Positions 8,863-18,686 are shown, counted from the first letter of the stretch. The stretch: DNA of 64,000 nt from Nostoc mirabile CHAB5784 (GCF_020829645.1 NZ_JAIVFS010000013.1:1-64000); one strand, 5' to 3'. Program-made: numbers and translations. Notes: a model not told the origin generated them from the letters alone.

Positions 8863-9232
8863 TTAGATGCTGCGGGCATGGGCATCTGGAACTGGGATCT
8901 GCTGACGAACAAAATTACTTGTTCAGATAATCTGGAAGCGCTTTTTGGCTTAGAGAAAGGGACTTTCAACTACACATATAAAGCTTTTATCTGCTGTATT
9001 CATCCCGACAAGCGCGATTTCGTCAGGCGAGCGCATCAGCAAGCTATTCAGGATCGAGTCAAATATGACATCGAATTTCGAGTTATTTTACCTGATGAGA
9101 GAATTCGTTTTTTAGCAAGCAAAGGAGTTGTCTTTGGGGATGCTAGGATGGCTGTGCAAATGTCTGGGTTATACATGGACATCACCAAGCGCAAGCAAGC
9201 AAGTAAAGGAGACGCTAGAAGTTCATGCTAAC
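8863..9232 (+). pseudogene. PAS-domain part of the split response-regulator gene
   Basis: The frame gives a PAS/PAC fold: DAAGMGIWNWDLLTNKIT, SDNLEALFGLEKGTFNYT, IHPDKRDFVRRA, EFRVILPDERIRFLASKG, then the closing YMDITKRKQA. It lacks a start of its own; upstream it is cut off by the family A element. After KRKQA, one extra base within a GCAA tract (9191-9205) shifts the frame; in the neighbouring frame the protein would continue as VKETLEVHANQ. That continuation then runs into a second repeat at 9233. Three lesions (insertion, frameshift, truncation) mark it as a pseudogene of a receiver-PAS(-kinase or cyclase) protein. Confidence 0.8.
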
Positions 9233-9370
9233 CAATACTGCGTAGGTTTTGCCTAAAAAAGAAAAATGCGTAGGTTGGGTTAAGGAACGAAACCCAACCT
9301 AAGAGCGGGGTTTGTTGGGTAACACATTGCCCCAACCCAACCTATAAATATTCTTAACCGAGCAGTATTG
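9233..9370. mobile_element. MITE-like element, family B (ends CAATACTGC)
   Basis: CAATACTGC at 9233-9241 and GCAGTATTG at 9362-9370 are inverted ends; the left end continues GTAGGTTTTG as in the copy at 48185-48320. The interior contains the GTAGGTTGGGTTAAGGAACG / CCCAACCCAACCT hairpin repeat common between genes in this window. No target duplication is evident at this copy. It ends the PAS pseudogene. Confidence 0.75.
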
Positions 9371-9895
9371 ATTCCCATTCTTGATTTTTATTCTTGGAGA
9401 AGGATAATCCTAGTACAGCACGGTGTAAATAAAGATACCATTTCAAATGGTGCAAAAGCTTAAAATACAATTCTTTTGACTTTTAATTTTTGACTTCCGT
9501 CTTGCGGTACTAGACTCCAAAATTAGCTTAATTGTACAACTGTGCCCTGTAATTTTTCGGACTGATGCATTGTACAAATCAGCCATTATGTTAAGTATTA
9601 ATGAGATTGGATTATTTCAGGTTATTGGCGACTAAAACATGCCGCTTGGTGTTAAATATTAACGAAAAAATGAGCTTTCACAGATCAACATATAAATTGC
9701 ATATTTGATTATTTATGTCAATGTAAGAGTTGTCATGTGTGCCAAGTTAATAACTTGATTCATACTAATACAAAGGAGACGATGCAGAGTGAAGGGTCGA
9801 GAAACAAATTGCTTCATTAGTTGAGGTCATGAAGACTCTAGTTAAATACTGGTTTGAAATTGTGAAACTGCCACTAGAAGCAGTGGGAGAAAAAC
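9371..9895. other. Gene-free region upstream of the hybrid histidine kinase
   Basis: AT-rich, no open frame worth calling. It contains no obvious inverted repeats besides short ones; it presumably carries the promoter for the kinase gene. An AGGAG-like tract at about 9774-9779 precedes no usable start. Confidence 0.4.
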
Positions 9896-11785
9896 ATGGA
9901 CAACAGCCCTATCAAAGTTCTGTTCATTGATGATGACGAAGACGACTATATTTTGACTCGTTATTGGTTCAGTGAATTTCAGGTAGTAAACTGCGAGTTG
10001 GAGTGGGTAAATAATTATGAAGCAGCAAGGAATGCGATCGCTTGTGACCAACATGACATTTATCTTGTAGACTACCGTTTGGGGCCAGAGAGTGGACTGG
10101 AACTTTTGCGCGAAGCAATTGCCAACGGCTGTTGTTCTCCGATAATTTTGCTGACTGGCCAAGGCGACTGGGAAATAGATATCGAAGCAATAAAAGCCGG
10201 AGCCGCAGATTATCTCGAAAAAAGCCAGTTGACTGCACCTTTGTTAGAGCGTTCTATTCGTTATGCCATTGAGCGCAAACAAACAGAACACAAAATCCGC
10301 GAACAAGCCGCTTTACTAGATGTTGCCACCGATGCAATTTTTGTCTGTGATTTAGACGAGAAAATTTTATTTTGGAACAAAGCTGCCGAGAGCCTGTACA
10401 GTTGGAAAAAAGAAGAAGCTATCAATAAAAAGACACGATTTCTCTGGCATGAAAAGCATGTGTCTCAAGTTGAAAAAGCACTCAATATTATGATGAAACA
10501 TGGTTCTTGGCAGGGTGAGTTACATCAAAAAACAAAATCAGGTAAAGAAATTATTGTTGAAAGTCGTTGGACACTGGTGCATGAATTCGGTAATAAAGCA
10601 CAATCTATTCTCATTGTTAACACGGACATCACACAAAAAAAACAACTGGAAGCGCAATTTCTCCGCGCCCAGCGATTGGAAAGTATTGGCACCTTAGCCA
10701 GTGGTATCGCCCATGACCTGAATAATATTCTTGCCCCGATTCTGATGACAGCCCAACTATTTGAGGCACAAGTCGATGATGAGCGTTCTCGGCGACTGTT
10801 GCAAATATTGATTACAAACGCTAAACGTGGGGCTACTTTAGTTAAGCAAGTCTTATCTTTTACTCGCGGAATTGAGGGCGATCGCACAATATTGCAATTA
10901 AAGCATTTAATAGTAGAAATTCAGCAAATTATTAAAGAAACTTTTCCCAAATCCATTGAAGTTTCCACTCAAATTTCGCAAAATCTTTGGCCTGTATACG
11001 GCGATGCTACCCAATTGCATCAAGTACTGATGAATTTGTGTGTCAATGCTCGTGACGCTATGCCAAATGGGGGAACTTTAAAAATATTGGCGGAAAATCT
11101 CTTAATTGACGAAAATTACGCCAAGATGCATATTGACGCTAAAGTTGGTTACCACATTGTTATTACTGTTAGTGATGGCGGAATTGGTATTCAAACAGAA
11201 ATATTAGATCGGATATTTGAGCCATTTTTTACTACTAAAGAACTCGGTAAAGGTACTGGTCTTGGACTTTCTACAGTACTTGGCATTATTAAAAGCCACG
11301 GCGGTTTTATCGACGTAGTAAGCGTTCAGGGAAAAGGCAGCCAATTTAAGGTGTATTTGCCAGCACAAGAGGCGGTGGAAACTATAGAAGAACCAGAACA
11401 GGGATTACCTTCAGGACAAGGAGAATTAATTTTAGTAGTAGATGACGAAGCTGCCATTCGAGATGTGACAAAAACATCTCTAGAAAGCCATAACTACAAA
11501 GCAATTACAGCTAGTGATGGCATTGAAGCAATAGCCTTATATGCAGAACATCGAGATGAAATATCTCTTGTATTAACTGATATGGTAATGCCGTCAATGG
11601 ATGGAATAACTACTATCCGCACCCTCCGAAAAATTAACCCAGATGTCAAAATCATTGCTGTCAGTGGACTGGCTTCGCAGGATAAAGTTAATACAGCTTA
11701 TGACATGGGTATCAAAGCCTTTTTATCCAAACCTTATACAGCTAGTCAATTATTGCAAACTATTAGCACAGTTAAAAATAATTAG
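9896..11785 (+). CDS. Hybrid sensor histidine kinase (REC-PAS-HisKA-HATPase-REC)
   Basis: A 629-residue cytosolic signalling protein. Receiver 1 spans about 7-120 (FIDDDEDD; phospho-acceptor in YLVDYRLG), PAS about 130-255 (closing [10 protein letters not shown]), HisKA about 262-330 with the phosphorylated His273 in [15 protein letters not shown], an HATPase domain about 370-490 (N-box [17 protein letters not shown] boxes VSDGGIGI and [11 protein letters not shown]), and receiver 2 about 510-625 with Asp562 in [12 protein letters not shown]. The His-box sequence matches kinases that take a soluble input and perform internal phosphotransfer. No transmembrane segment and no dedicated partner next to it; the response regulator fragment at 8303 is the closest candidate, but the pairing is only inferred. 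Confidence 0.92.
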   Translation: MDNSPIKVLFIDDDEDDYILTRYWFSEFQVVNCELEWVNNYEAARNAIACDQHDIYLVDYRLGPESGLELLREAIANGCCSPIILLTGQGDWEIDIEAIKAGAADYLEKSQLTAPLLERSIRYAIERKQTEHKIREQAALLDVATDAIFVCDLDEKILFWNKAAESLYSWKKEEAINKKTRFLWHEKHVSQVEKALNIMMKHGSWQGELHQKTKSGKEIIVESRWTLVHEFGNKAQSILIVNTDITQKKQLEAQFLRAQRLESIGTLASGIAHDLNNILAPILMTAQLFEAQVDDERSRRLLQILITNAKRGATLVKQVLSFTRGIEGDRTILQLKHLIVEIQQIIKETFPKSIEVSTQISQNLWPVYGDATQLHQVLMNLCVNARDAMPNGGTLKILAENLLIDENYAKMHIDAKVGYHIVITVSDGGIGIQTEILDRIFEPFFTTKELGKGTGLGLSTVLGIIKSHGGFIDVVSVQGKGSQFKVYLPAQEAVETIEEPEQGLPSGQGELILVVDDEAAIRDVTKTSLESHNYKAITASDGIEAIALYAEHRDEISLVLTDMVMPSMDGITTIRTLRKINPDVKIIAVSGLASQDKVNTAYDMGIKAFLSKPYTASQLLQTISTVKNN

Positions 11786-11788
11786 GAG

Positions 11789-12043
11789 TTGGGCATTGGG
11801 CATTGGGCATTGGGCATTGGGCATTGGGAATTGGGCATTGGGAATTACTAATTTATTTGTCAAACTTGAGAGTTATAATTTAATAATATAAAGTCAGCAT
11901 AATTAGTTGCGATTCCCACAGTCATTGCACCCCACCCCTTAATCCCCTCCCCGCTAGCGGGGAGGGGAGACAAAGCATAGCTTTGGCGGGGTGGGGTTCT
12001 TCGAGTTTAATAAGTAATCAAGCGGGCATGATATAACTCCTAA
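11789..12043. repeat. GGGCATT heptamer tract and dispersed repeat, family H
   Basis: 11789-11848 is a run of GGGCATT units following the kinase stop codon. 11923-12043 carries an element with a CCCCTCCCCGCTAGCGGGGA hairpin core and the flank TTTAATAAGTAATCAAGCGG-GCATGATAT; the same element, inverted, lies at 42037-42178. No gene is seen in the 286 bp between the kinase and the NTF2-like gene. Confidence 0.75.
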
Positions 12044-12071
12044 CTCCTAACTCTTAACTATTTAATTCCCC

Positions 12072-12455
12072 ATGACTAAGGATGAAGTCTTAGCGGCTAA
12101 TGCAGCTTTTTACCGAGCTTTTGAAAGAAAAGATATTGAGACAATGAGTGCAGTATGGTCACAAGGAACTGGTAGTTTTTGTATTCATCCTGGAAGTAAT
12201 ATATTGCGAGGTTGGAAGGAGATTCGCACCTCTTGGGAGCAGATATTTAAAAATACTGCTTATATCGAAATAAACACAGATATAATTTCTACAGAAATAA
12301 CTGATAATATTGCCTATGTTGTGCTGAGAGAAAATGTGTTCCAAGTAGTAGGTGGCAGAAGACTAGAAGCACAATCAACAGCTACAAATGTATTTCAATT
12401 TCTCGGCGGTAAGTGGTATTTAGTTCATCATCACGGTAGCCCAATTTTGCGGTGA
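12072..12455 (+). CDS. NTF2-like (SnoaL/DUF4440) small protein
   Basis: A 127-residue alpha+beta barrel protein. The N-terminal helix pair with NAAFYRAFERKDIETMSAVW, the Gly/Trp turn RGWKEIRTSWEQIF, and the strands DNIAYVVLRENV and GGKWYLVHHHGSPI are characteristic of the nuclear-transport-factor-2-like superfamily. Members range from isomerases and hydratases to ligand-binding proteins, and no catalytic signature is decisive here. The tandem His near the C-terminus (HHHGS) is typical of this subgroup. Monocistronic. Confidence 0.75.
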   Translation: MTKDEVLAANAAFYRAFERKDIETMSAVWSQGTGSFCIHPGSNILRGWKEIRTSWEQIFKNTAYIEINTDIISTEITDNIAYVVLRENVFQVVGGRRLEAQSTATNVFQFLGGKWYLVHHHGSPILR

Positions 12456-12751
12456 TTAGCTATTAATCAATGCCCAATGCTCAATACCTAATGACTAATC
12501 AAATCTTGAAACCACTGAAGAACGCGGATTTAATAAAGTACAAAACCTCGCCCCCAACCCCTCTTTGTGAGTTGGGAGAGGAGAGACTTTGACTTTCGTC
12601 AAAGGCGGGGTGAGGCTGAAAACCATATTTGGATGTTATTTAATTCACATTCCTAAGTTTTTGAGCAGAGAACTCGAAACTTCGTGTTCAGAACTGGCAA
12701 CCCAAACCAAAAGCCCTATAGTTCTGCCTCCAAATGACTAATGACTAATGA
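12456..12751. repeat. Repeat-filled gap with heptamer tract abutting pyrR
   Basis: Contains a hairpin repeat at about 12545-12616 (CCTCGCCCCCAACCC / GGCGGGGTGAGG) and a tract of ATGACTA units at 12733-12763 that runs into the 3' end of pyrR. No gene. Confidence 0.75.
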
Positions 12752-13288
12752 CTAATGACTAATTAACTCCACTGCATCTCGTCCATCGCAATTTTGTAAG
12801 TAAACTTTGACAATTTCTTCTTTAGCAGTAGGTAACTTTTTGCCAATAAAATCTGGGTGGATTGGTAATTCTCGATGGCCCCTATCTACCAATACAGCTA
12901 AACGAATCACCTCTGGTCTACCGTAGTCGTTGACTGCGTTCAAAGCAGCGCGAATCGTCCGTCCTTTGAAAATCACATCATCCACCAGTACAACCGTTTT
13001 CCCTGTAAGGTCAAAAGGAATTTCGCTTTTCGCTGGAGTCCGCAATCCAATTTTGTCGAGGTCATCTCGATAAAATGTAATGTCCAAAGCGCCGACTGAC
13101 ACGGCTACACCTTCGAGCGTCTCAATCTGACGCGCCAACAATTCGGCTAATAACGCACCTCTGGTATAAATACCAAGAAGCACCAGTTGAGACAAATCGC
13201 GCGTCCTTTCCACAATTTGAGAGGCAAGGCGAGTTAAGGTACGACGGATTTCTTCGGATGAGAGAATTTCAACTACTTTGGCAGACAT
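12752..13288 (-). CDS. pyrR: PyrR: uracil phosphoribosyltransferase / pyr regulator
   Basis: A 178-residue type I phosphoribosyltransferase. The PRPP-binding loop is [18 protein letters not shown] (about residues 107-124), preceded by the PyrR-typical [14 protein letters not shown] and DITFYRDDL and followed by [12 protein letters not shown]. In bacteria PyrR binds pyr mRNA and controls pyrimidine synthesis, and can convert uracil plus PRPP to UMP. Its last residues, LISH and the stop codon, are encoded by the heptamer repeat tract that abuts the gene. It is not clustered with other pyr genes here. Confidence 0.92.
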   Translation of the reverse strand: MSAKVVEILSSEEIRRTLTRLASQIVERTRDLSQLVLLGIYTRGALLAELLARQIETLEGVAVSVGALDITFYRDDLDKIGLRTPAKSEIPFDLTGKTVVLVDDVIFKGRTIRAALNAVNDYGRPEVIRLAVLVDRGHRELPIHPDFIGKKLPTAKEEIVKVYLQNCDGRDAVELISH

Positions 13289-13384
13289 AGCTATAGAATG
13301 ATACCCCTGAGTGATGAATCATATTAGAGATTTGGGGAGTGGGGAGTGGGGAGTGGGGAATATGAGAATCCTAATCACCATTCC

Positions 13385-14359
13385 CTACTCCCTGTTTGGG
13401 AGTATTAAGAATATTGCGATCGCTATCCCTAACCATACCAAAAAACAATATCGGGTCAACTGCAAAGCATTCTGAATAGAAGTTGCAGTAATGGGATAAA
13501 TAGCATCTCCTAGCAGTGGTTTGTACTTAGCTACCCCGCGATACCAATTTGTACCCCCCATCTGCACACCCAAAAAAGCAGCATAGGCGCACTCACTCCA
13601 GCCAGAATTGGGACTAGGATCGTTAATCGCATCCCGACGACAAATTTGCCAAACATGCATCGGTTTACCCGATAACAGCGCCAGAGTCACGACTGTTAAC
13701 CGACAAGGTAGCCAAGTCAAACAATCTTCCAACCGCGCACAGAACCATCCCAAATAAGTATAGGGTGCTTCTCGATAGCCCACCATTGAATCAAGGGTAC
13801 TGCTGGCTTTATATGCTAAAGCCAAAGGAGTTGGCCCCACAACTGGCACAAAGACACCAACAATTGCATAAAAAAGCGGAGCCATCACCCCATCAGTGGC
13901 ATTTTCTGCAACCGTTTCTAAAACGGCTCGTGAAATTTCTGCTTGTGAGAGGTTTTGGGTATCTCGACCAACGTAATTACTTAAAATCTTCCGAGCTTTT
14001 TCCAAATCTCCTGCTGTTAAAGGTTCTAAAACAGCCACCGCTGCGGCTCGTAAACTTCTGCCAGCAAAACAACTAGCCAAAAGAATGCTATCTATTGCAA
14101 TTCCCAACAACGGATGAACTAATTTGGCACTTTGAATAATCAAAAAGCCAACAAGTCCACTACCAATTATGAGGATAATACCTAGTAAAATTCCAGCTAG
14201 GCGTTGCGTTAGAGAATTTTGACACAATTGAAGAGAAAATTTGGTCAGATGAGAAATTACCCACCCCATAACTTGCACTGGATGAGGCCAATTCCAAGGA
14301 TCGCCAATTAAGTAATCTAAAAGTGCAGCAATAATTAAGATATAGATGCTATTGATCAT
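13385..14359 (-). CDS. cobD: Adenosylcobinamide-phosphate synthase CobD/CbiB
   Basis: Integral membrane enzyme of cobalamin (in cyanobacteria pseudocobalamin) synthesis that attaches the aminopropanol arm to adenosylcobyric acid. The 324 residues show the family start AALLDYLIGDPWNWPHPVQV, the region ETVAENATDGVMAPLFYA, KASSTLDSMVGY and RRDAINDPSPNSGWSECAYA with 4-5 hydrophobic segments. Length is standard. It is followed by GGGGAGT-type repeats, with pyrR 96 bp downstream on the same strand. Confidence 0.93.
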   Translation of the reverse strand: MINSIYILIIAALLDYLIGDPWNWPHPVQVMGWVISHLTKFSLQLCQNSLTQRLAGILLGIILIIGSGLVGFLIIQSAKLVHPLLGIAIDSILLASCFAGRSLRAAAVAVLEPLTAGDLEKARKILSNYVGRDTQNLSQAEISRAVLETVAENATDGVMAPLFYAIVGVFVPVVGPTPLALAYKASSTLDSMVGYREAPYTYLGWFCARLEDCLTWLPCRLTVVTLALLSGKPMHVWQICRRDAINDPSPNSGWSECAYAAFLGVQMGGTNWYRGVAKYKPLLGDAIYPITATSIQNALQLTRYCFLVWLGIAIAIFLILPNRE

Positions 14360-14431
14360 AAGTTACGAGTCAAAGGTCAATATTTGGACTATTGACTGGA
14401 GCAACGGAAACGTCTCCGGCTCCGCTTTTGA

Positions 14432-14872
14432 CTAAACCACAAAACTAGCTTCTTCCCCAAGGGCAGCTTGCCAGCTACGAGCATCATAATAAAGGTCTGC
14501 CAAAGTAATACTGTACAAAGCTTCTTTGAGCTTTTGGTTGAGTCTCTGCCATAGGCTAAATGTTACCCAATCTTCAGCTTGTGCAGGTGCTGGGGTGTGA
14601 TGGGGTAAATGGCTAGTCTCGCCAACAGCTTCTAAAATTTGTCCTATAGATATTTGTGCAGGCTCTCTTGCCAATTGGTATCCGCCGATGCTACCACGAA
14701 TTGATTTAACTATTGACGCACGACGCATTTCTATTAGTAGTTTTTCGAGGTAAGGAGCTGGGATATCTTGGCGTTTAGCGATCGCTCTGGCAGATACAGG
14801 GCCATATTTTGGCTGTAAACTCAAATCTAGCAACGCCTTCACACTATAGTGTCCTCTGGTAGTTAGTTTCAT
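14432..14872 (-). CDS. Rrf2-family transcriptional regulator
   Basis: A 146-residue winged-helix protein: MKLTTRGHYSVKALLDLSLQ, AIAKRQDIPAPYLEKLL, and the wing SIRGSIGGYQLAREPAQISI. The three cysteines that bind the Fe-S cluster in IscR/NsrR are absent, so it is more like the CymR/other non-cluster Rrf2 proteins that sense metabolites or partner enzymes. It lies 72 bp upstream of cobD on the same strand and could be cotranscribed with it. Its target is unknown. Confidence 0.88.
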   Translation of the reverse strand: MKLTTRGHYSVKALLDLSLQPKYGPVSARAIAKRQDIPAPYLEKLLIEMRRASIVKSIRGSIGGYQLAREPAQISIGQILEAVGETSHLPHHTPAPAQAEDWVTFSLWQRLNQKLKEALYSITLADLYYDARSWQAALGEEASFVV

Positions 14873-15261
14873 TTTGGCAAGCTTTGTTGTTTGTCCTTAG
14901 TCACAAGTCATTTGTAAATGACCAATGACTAAGGATCAGTTTTGCTTATCATTGCGTGACTCAGTTATCATCCTCAGCAACTAGACAAATTTTTGAGCAT
15001 TAGTTTAGAAAACTTCAAACTTGTATATAGTCTAGCAGTGATTCACTAACTATATCTATATATATAGTTATCAGCATTGCCAGCATTCTCTAAAATAGAT
15101 TGTGTTGGGAATATTGGTAATCGGATAACAATTGTGCATCTGAGTGTAATATACTTGGCTAGGTTGAGATAAAAACTAAAGGATTATGTTCCTATTAGCT
15201 CAACGTCAGCTAAAATAAAATCGATTCCAACACTTCAAACATTCATTTTCGACCTAAGTTG
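14873..15261. other. Divergent promoter region between Rrf2 and cyAbrB genes
   Basis: A 386-bp region with no gene. It includes a short direct/inverted ATGACTAA tract near 14905-14935, a TATATCTATATATATAG run at about 15051-15067 and an AT-rich stretch before the cyAbrB start. It must hold promoters for both divergent genes, but I cannot assign boxes with confidence. Confidence 0.5.
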
Positions 15262-15675
15262 ATGCCTAAACAGAAAAAAATTGAACCCCTGCTTGGTGAA
15301 GAACTGCTCAAAAAAGTCAAAGAGCTAGAGAGCGAGAGCAAAGAAGACAAAGCCAAAAAGTGCGGCTACTATACCGTTACCAAAAATGGTATAGAGCGCG
15401 TCAATATGATGAAGTTCTTAAATGCCCTAATTGATGCCGAAGGCATTCAGTTGGACAGTACACCCAGTGCTAATGGGCGTGGTGGACGTAGTGCTAGCTA
15501 TAGAATTAGTGTGCAATCGAATGGTAACTTACTTATAGGTTCAGCTTATACAAAACAGATGAATCTGAAACCAGGAGATGAGTTTCTGATCACTTTAGGC
15601 AAAAAGCACATTCGTCTGAAACAGGTAGACCCAGAAGATCAAGAAGATGATGAAGGCATAGACGCTACAGCTTAA
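15262..15675 (+). CDS. cyAbrB transcriptional regulator
   Basis: Cyanobacterial AbrB-like DNA-binding protein; such proteins are abundant regulators tied to nitrogen, carbon and stress responses (CalA/cyAbrB1 and CalB/cyAbrB2 in Anabaena). The N-terminal half has the conserved GEELLKKVKELE, KKCGYYTVTKNGIERVNM and FLNALIDAEGIQLD; the C-terminal half carries the AbrB-type swapped hairpin (SYRISVQSNGNLLIGSAYTK then LKPGDEFLITLG). It ends in an acidic tail. I use the ATG at 15262; the TTG one codon earlier is also possible. It looks like the CalA (cyAbrB1) type, but which paralogue is not certain. Confidence 0.88.
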   Translation: MPKQKKIEPLLGEELLKKVKELESESKEDKAKKCGYYTVTKNGIERVNMMKFLNALIDAEGIQLDSTPSANGRGGRSASYRISVQSNGNLLIGSAYTKQMNLKPGDEFLITLGKKHIRLKQVDPEDQEDDEGIDATA

Positions 15676-15677
15676 TA

Positions 15678-15914
15678 AATGGTCATTAGTCAATTGTCAT
15701 TTGTCCTTTGTGAAAACCAATGACTATAAATAGTCATTAGTCAATCGTCATTTGTCCTTTGTAAAAACCAATGACTAATGACCAATGACCAATGACCAAT
15801 GACTAATGACTAATAACCAATGACTAATGACCAATGACCAATGACTAATGACTAATGACTAATGACTAATGACCAATGACCAATGACCAATGACCAATGA
15901 CTAATGACTAATGA
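15678..15914. repeat. Long STRR tract (TAATGAC/CAATGAC heptamers)
   Basis: About 235 bp of nearly pure heptamer units, ACTAATG and ACCAATG in mixed order, with a larger internal duplication of CATTAGTCAAT...CATTTGTCCTTTG. It spans the whole space between two convergent genes and enters the last codons of the ClC gene. Confidence 0.9.
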
Positions 15915-17805
15915 CTATATCTGTGGTCGGTAAGAGTGGTAAATAGTGGCGAAGTGCTTTGCGCGTAACTGCTAAATTGCAGGTTAACGCAATTTGCTCT
16001 CTTTCTAGTAAACCCAAAATGTGATCGGGTTTGTCTCGTGCTACCACTGGTAATTGATGCAAACCTCGAAGACTCATGCGGTCTAAAGCCTCAGATAATA
16101 GTTCATCTTGCCATGCATAAAGGATTTCAGTAGTACAAATGTCTATGAGAGTTTGACTGGATAAATTATCTGGAATTTCAGTTGGCGAATTTGAGTAAGT
16201 TTGCCAAAGAGCAAGGGCACGGTTAATATCTTCCAAAGAAAGTATACCAATTAATTGCTCTGCTTCATCAATTACTAAAGCACTGCGGACGCGATCGCGG
16301 ATCATTTCCACAGCTGCATCTAACACTCCAAGAGTTGCAGATAACTTTTTTGGGCAGGGATACATGGCATCTTCTACCAAAATTTGCTGCACAATTTCCG
16401 CTTGTTCATCTTTCAATTCAGAAAGACCAATTTGTTGTAAGTTAGAGTTAGAGTTAAAAGTTGGTTTAATTCTTTCCACTAGCCAAACACTCAAACCCAC
16501 AGCTGCCATCAACGGTAAAACAATGCGATAGTCACGGGTTAATTCAAACAGCATTAAAATAGACGTTAACGGCGCTCTAACACTACCAGCCAGTACTGCT
16601 GCCATTCCTACCATTGCGTAAGCTGGGGGAGCCGCCATCTGATCGCAAATAGCCGGAAATGCTACAGCCAAAATTTTGGCGTAAGCTGATCCAAAAGAAG
16701 CACCTAAAAACATTGCTGGTGCAAACAATCCGCCGATGAAACCACTACCGGCACTAATTGCAGTCATCAATAACTTCACTACCAACAGCACCACCAACAA
16801 GTAGAGTGGAAACTCCACATCCTGAAGCATTGCTTCTACAGTTTCATAACCGACGCCCAGAATTTGCGGGAAGTGCAAAGCAACTGCGCCAATCATCACA
16901 CCGCCAATAATTGGATGAATCGGCTCAGGAATTCGTCCCAAAAAGGCAAAACCTGGAACTTTCCCAGCAAAGCAGGCTTTTGCTCCCCGAATTGATTGAG
17001 TATAAGTGACAGAAACTAGGCTAGCCCCTAAACCTAAGCCAAGATAAAGGGGTAATTCCAAGGGACTGCGAACTTGGTAAACAGGTAAATCAAAAGCAGG
17101 TTGTGCCCCCAAACCAATTTGGGCAATTAATGCTGCTACCACCGCCGCTAACAGCACCACACTTACACCAGAAGTAGCGAAAGATGTCGCTCCCATCACC
17201 ACCTCTAGGGCAAAAAATACTCCAGCGATAGGAGCATTAAATCCGGCCGCAAGTCCAGCCGCAGCGCCAGCAGCTAAAAGCAAACGTTGTCGTTCTTGAG
17301 ATACATTAAGGATTTCAGAGAACAACATGCCAAAATTTGCGCCAATTTCTACACTCGGCCCCTCTGGGCCCAAAGAAGCACCGCTCCCCAAAGAAACAGA
17401 TGCAGCCAGCATCTTCGTAACTGGTCGTAGTGGTCGCCTAATCTCTGTTCCCTGAGAAGCGGCGATAAGAGATGAAAGTTCAGGGCCAAAATCTTGAGTG
17501 CGCCAGCGCATCAAGCCAACGATTAATCCGCCAAGGGTGGGAACGCAGGCTAAAGTCCAAGCACCCCAGACGCCAATTTGACCCATTAAATTTTCCAGCA
17601 TCAACTGGTGAATCAGCTGGATTAAATAGTGAAAAGTGACTATACCCATACCCGTACCACCGCCAATGAGCATGGCTAAAAACAGGACAACGGTTTCTGG
17701 GGATGGTTGAAAACGATTAATTAGGTGGGCTAAACGAGCGGAAGGTGTAGGAAAGGCAGGTTGTTCCGTTACCTTCCTCAGTTGAGTGAGAGGCAAGAGA
17801 GTCAT
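15901..17805 (-). CDS. ClC-family chloride channel/antiporter with CBS pair
   Basis: A 634-residue membrane protein that moves Cl-. The conserved selectivity filters are present: GSGASLGPEGPSVEIGANFG (about residues 140-160, with the GxEGP element) and AGSGFIGGLFAPAMFLGASF (GxFxP element). There are about ten hydrophobic helices up to residue 455, then two CBS domains (about 475-625: VEDAMYPCPKKLSATLGVLD..., IEILYAWQDELLSEALDRMS...) that usually sense adenine nucleotides. The gating glutamate of the GPEGP motif is retained. The C-terminal VISH-stop comes from the heptamer tract. Function as channel versus H+ exchanger is not determinable. Confidence 0.93.
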   Translation of the reverse strand: MTLLPLTQLRKVTEQPAFPTPSARLAHLINRFQPSPETVVLFLAMLIGGGTGMGIVTFHYLIQLIHQLMLENLMGQIGVWGAWTLACVPTLGGLIVGLMRWRTQDFGPELSSLIAASQGTEIRRPLRPVTKMLAASVSLGSGASLGPEGPSVEIGANFGMLFSEILNVSQERQRLLLAAGAAAGLAAGFNAPIAGVFFALEVVMGATSFATSGVSVVLLAAVVAALIAQIGLGAQPAFDLPVYQVRSPLELPLYLGLGLGASLVSVTYTQSIRGAKACFAGKVPGFAFLGRIPEPIHPIIGGVMIGAVALHFPQILGVGYETVEAMLQDVEFPLYLLVVLLVVKLLMTAISAGSGFIGGLFAPAMFLGASFGSAYAKILAVAFPAICDQMAAPPAYAMVGMAAVLAGSVRAPLTSILMLFELTRDYRIVLPLMAAVGLSVWLVERIKPTFNSNSNLQQIGLSELKDEQAEIVQQILVEDAMYPCPKKLSATLGVLDAAVEMIRDRVRSALVIDEAEQLIGILSLEDINRALALWQTYSNSPTEIPDNLSSQTLIDICTTEILYAWQDELLSEALDRMSLRGLHQLPVVARDKPDHILGLLEREQIALTCNLAVTRKALRHYLPLLPTTDIVISH

Positions 17806-18296
17806 TGAGAGGCGGGGTAAATGTAAGAAAAAATTTAAATTTTTATCTGTTACTTATCATTGTGAGCCATTATTTAGCAACCAGACAAGTAGACTTTATT
17901 TGCTTGATTTACAAAGATTTAGTAAAAAATGTCATTGTGCAAAATTTTGTGGGGAGAATAGTTAAATGGGAGACAATTATTATTTAAGGGTCAGCGATGC
18001 CTAGGTTGGACGTAGCTACGGCTAGTGTGGTGCAAGTGAGCGCCAACGCTATTTTTTCTAGGACAAAAAGTTTTTGTGGGCTGGGTGGACGCACCCGCAA
18101 ACAAAAACTTGGAGTCATCCTTGCCTAAATCTAGCTATACTCGTGTTGCGACCATTGAGCCATCCTTGGTAGTAATACAATATATGTATGATTTATGGCT
18201 GATGTCAGACCATACTTGGAAGTCTGCTAAGTATCGATCGGAATTCAGTATAGCTATTGTTATAGAGCGAGTAAATGGACTAGGCGGACGAGGTAA
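17806..18296. other. Gene-free region with 17-20 bp imperfect inverted repeat
   Basis: No reliable gene. AAGTTTTTGTGGGCTGGGTG at 18067-18086 pairs imperfectly with CACCCGCAAACAAAAACTT at 18092-18110, a stable hairpin 190 bp before the zinc-ribbon gene. Short frames in this region have no coding character. Confidence 0.45.
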
Positions 18297-18686
18297 ATGA
18301 ATATACACACCTTTGATAATCATTATGTTACTTGCCCAATTTGCCAAAGAAATGCTACGCCCAAACCAATTAAAACGCGCATGGGCTTGTTTTGCTGTCC
18401 CTATTGCCAGGAACGGCTAGTAGTTTGTCAAAGCGGTCATTATGTCCGCGATCCGTTTACTTGGAGACAATTAATGGTTGCTTCGTCGCTACGTCGTCAA
18501 AGCCGACCTTTAGCTAGGATTATTAGAGATTTTGTCTTGCTGAAGCGTCCTATGGTGGCCTTGGCTGTAGGAAGTGCCATTTTCTTTAGTGCGATCGCCT
18601 TGACTCAACAAAGGACAAACTACGATGATCACCAAGGGGTTCCCACAACAGAGAAAGTAAATAAACCAGGAAACAACTCTCAGTAA
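18297..18686 (+). CDS. Small zinc-ribbon membrane protein, unknown function
   Basis: A 129-residue protein. Two CPxC knuckles, CPIC at about residues 13-16 and CPYC at about 35-38, plus a Cys/His nearby (CQSGH), indicate a zinc ribbon. A basic stretch follows (SSLRRQSRPLARIIRDF), then one membrane helix (MVALAVGSAIFFSAIALT) and a short polar tail. Topology suggests a cytoplasmic zinc ribbon anchored to the membrane. No functional name. The hairpin at 18755-18791 is its likely terminator. Confidence 0.7.
   Translation: MNIHTFDNHYVTCPICQRNATPKPIKTRMGLFCCPYCQERLVVCQSGHYVRDPFTWRQLMVASSLRRQSRPLARIIRDFVLLKRPMVALAVGSAIFFSAIALTQQRTNYDDHQGVPTTEKVNKPGNNSQ

Noticed and set aside
15678..15914. CRISPR or iteron origin
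   Set aside because: Heptamers are contiguous, of the STRR type seen all over this window, and between convergent housekeeping genes.
18076..18300. 74-residue plus-strand frame before the zinc-ribbon gene
   Set aside because: Begins within an inverted repeat, has no recognisable fold or ribosome site, and overlaps repeat-like sequence.
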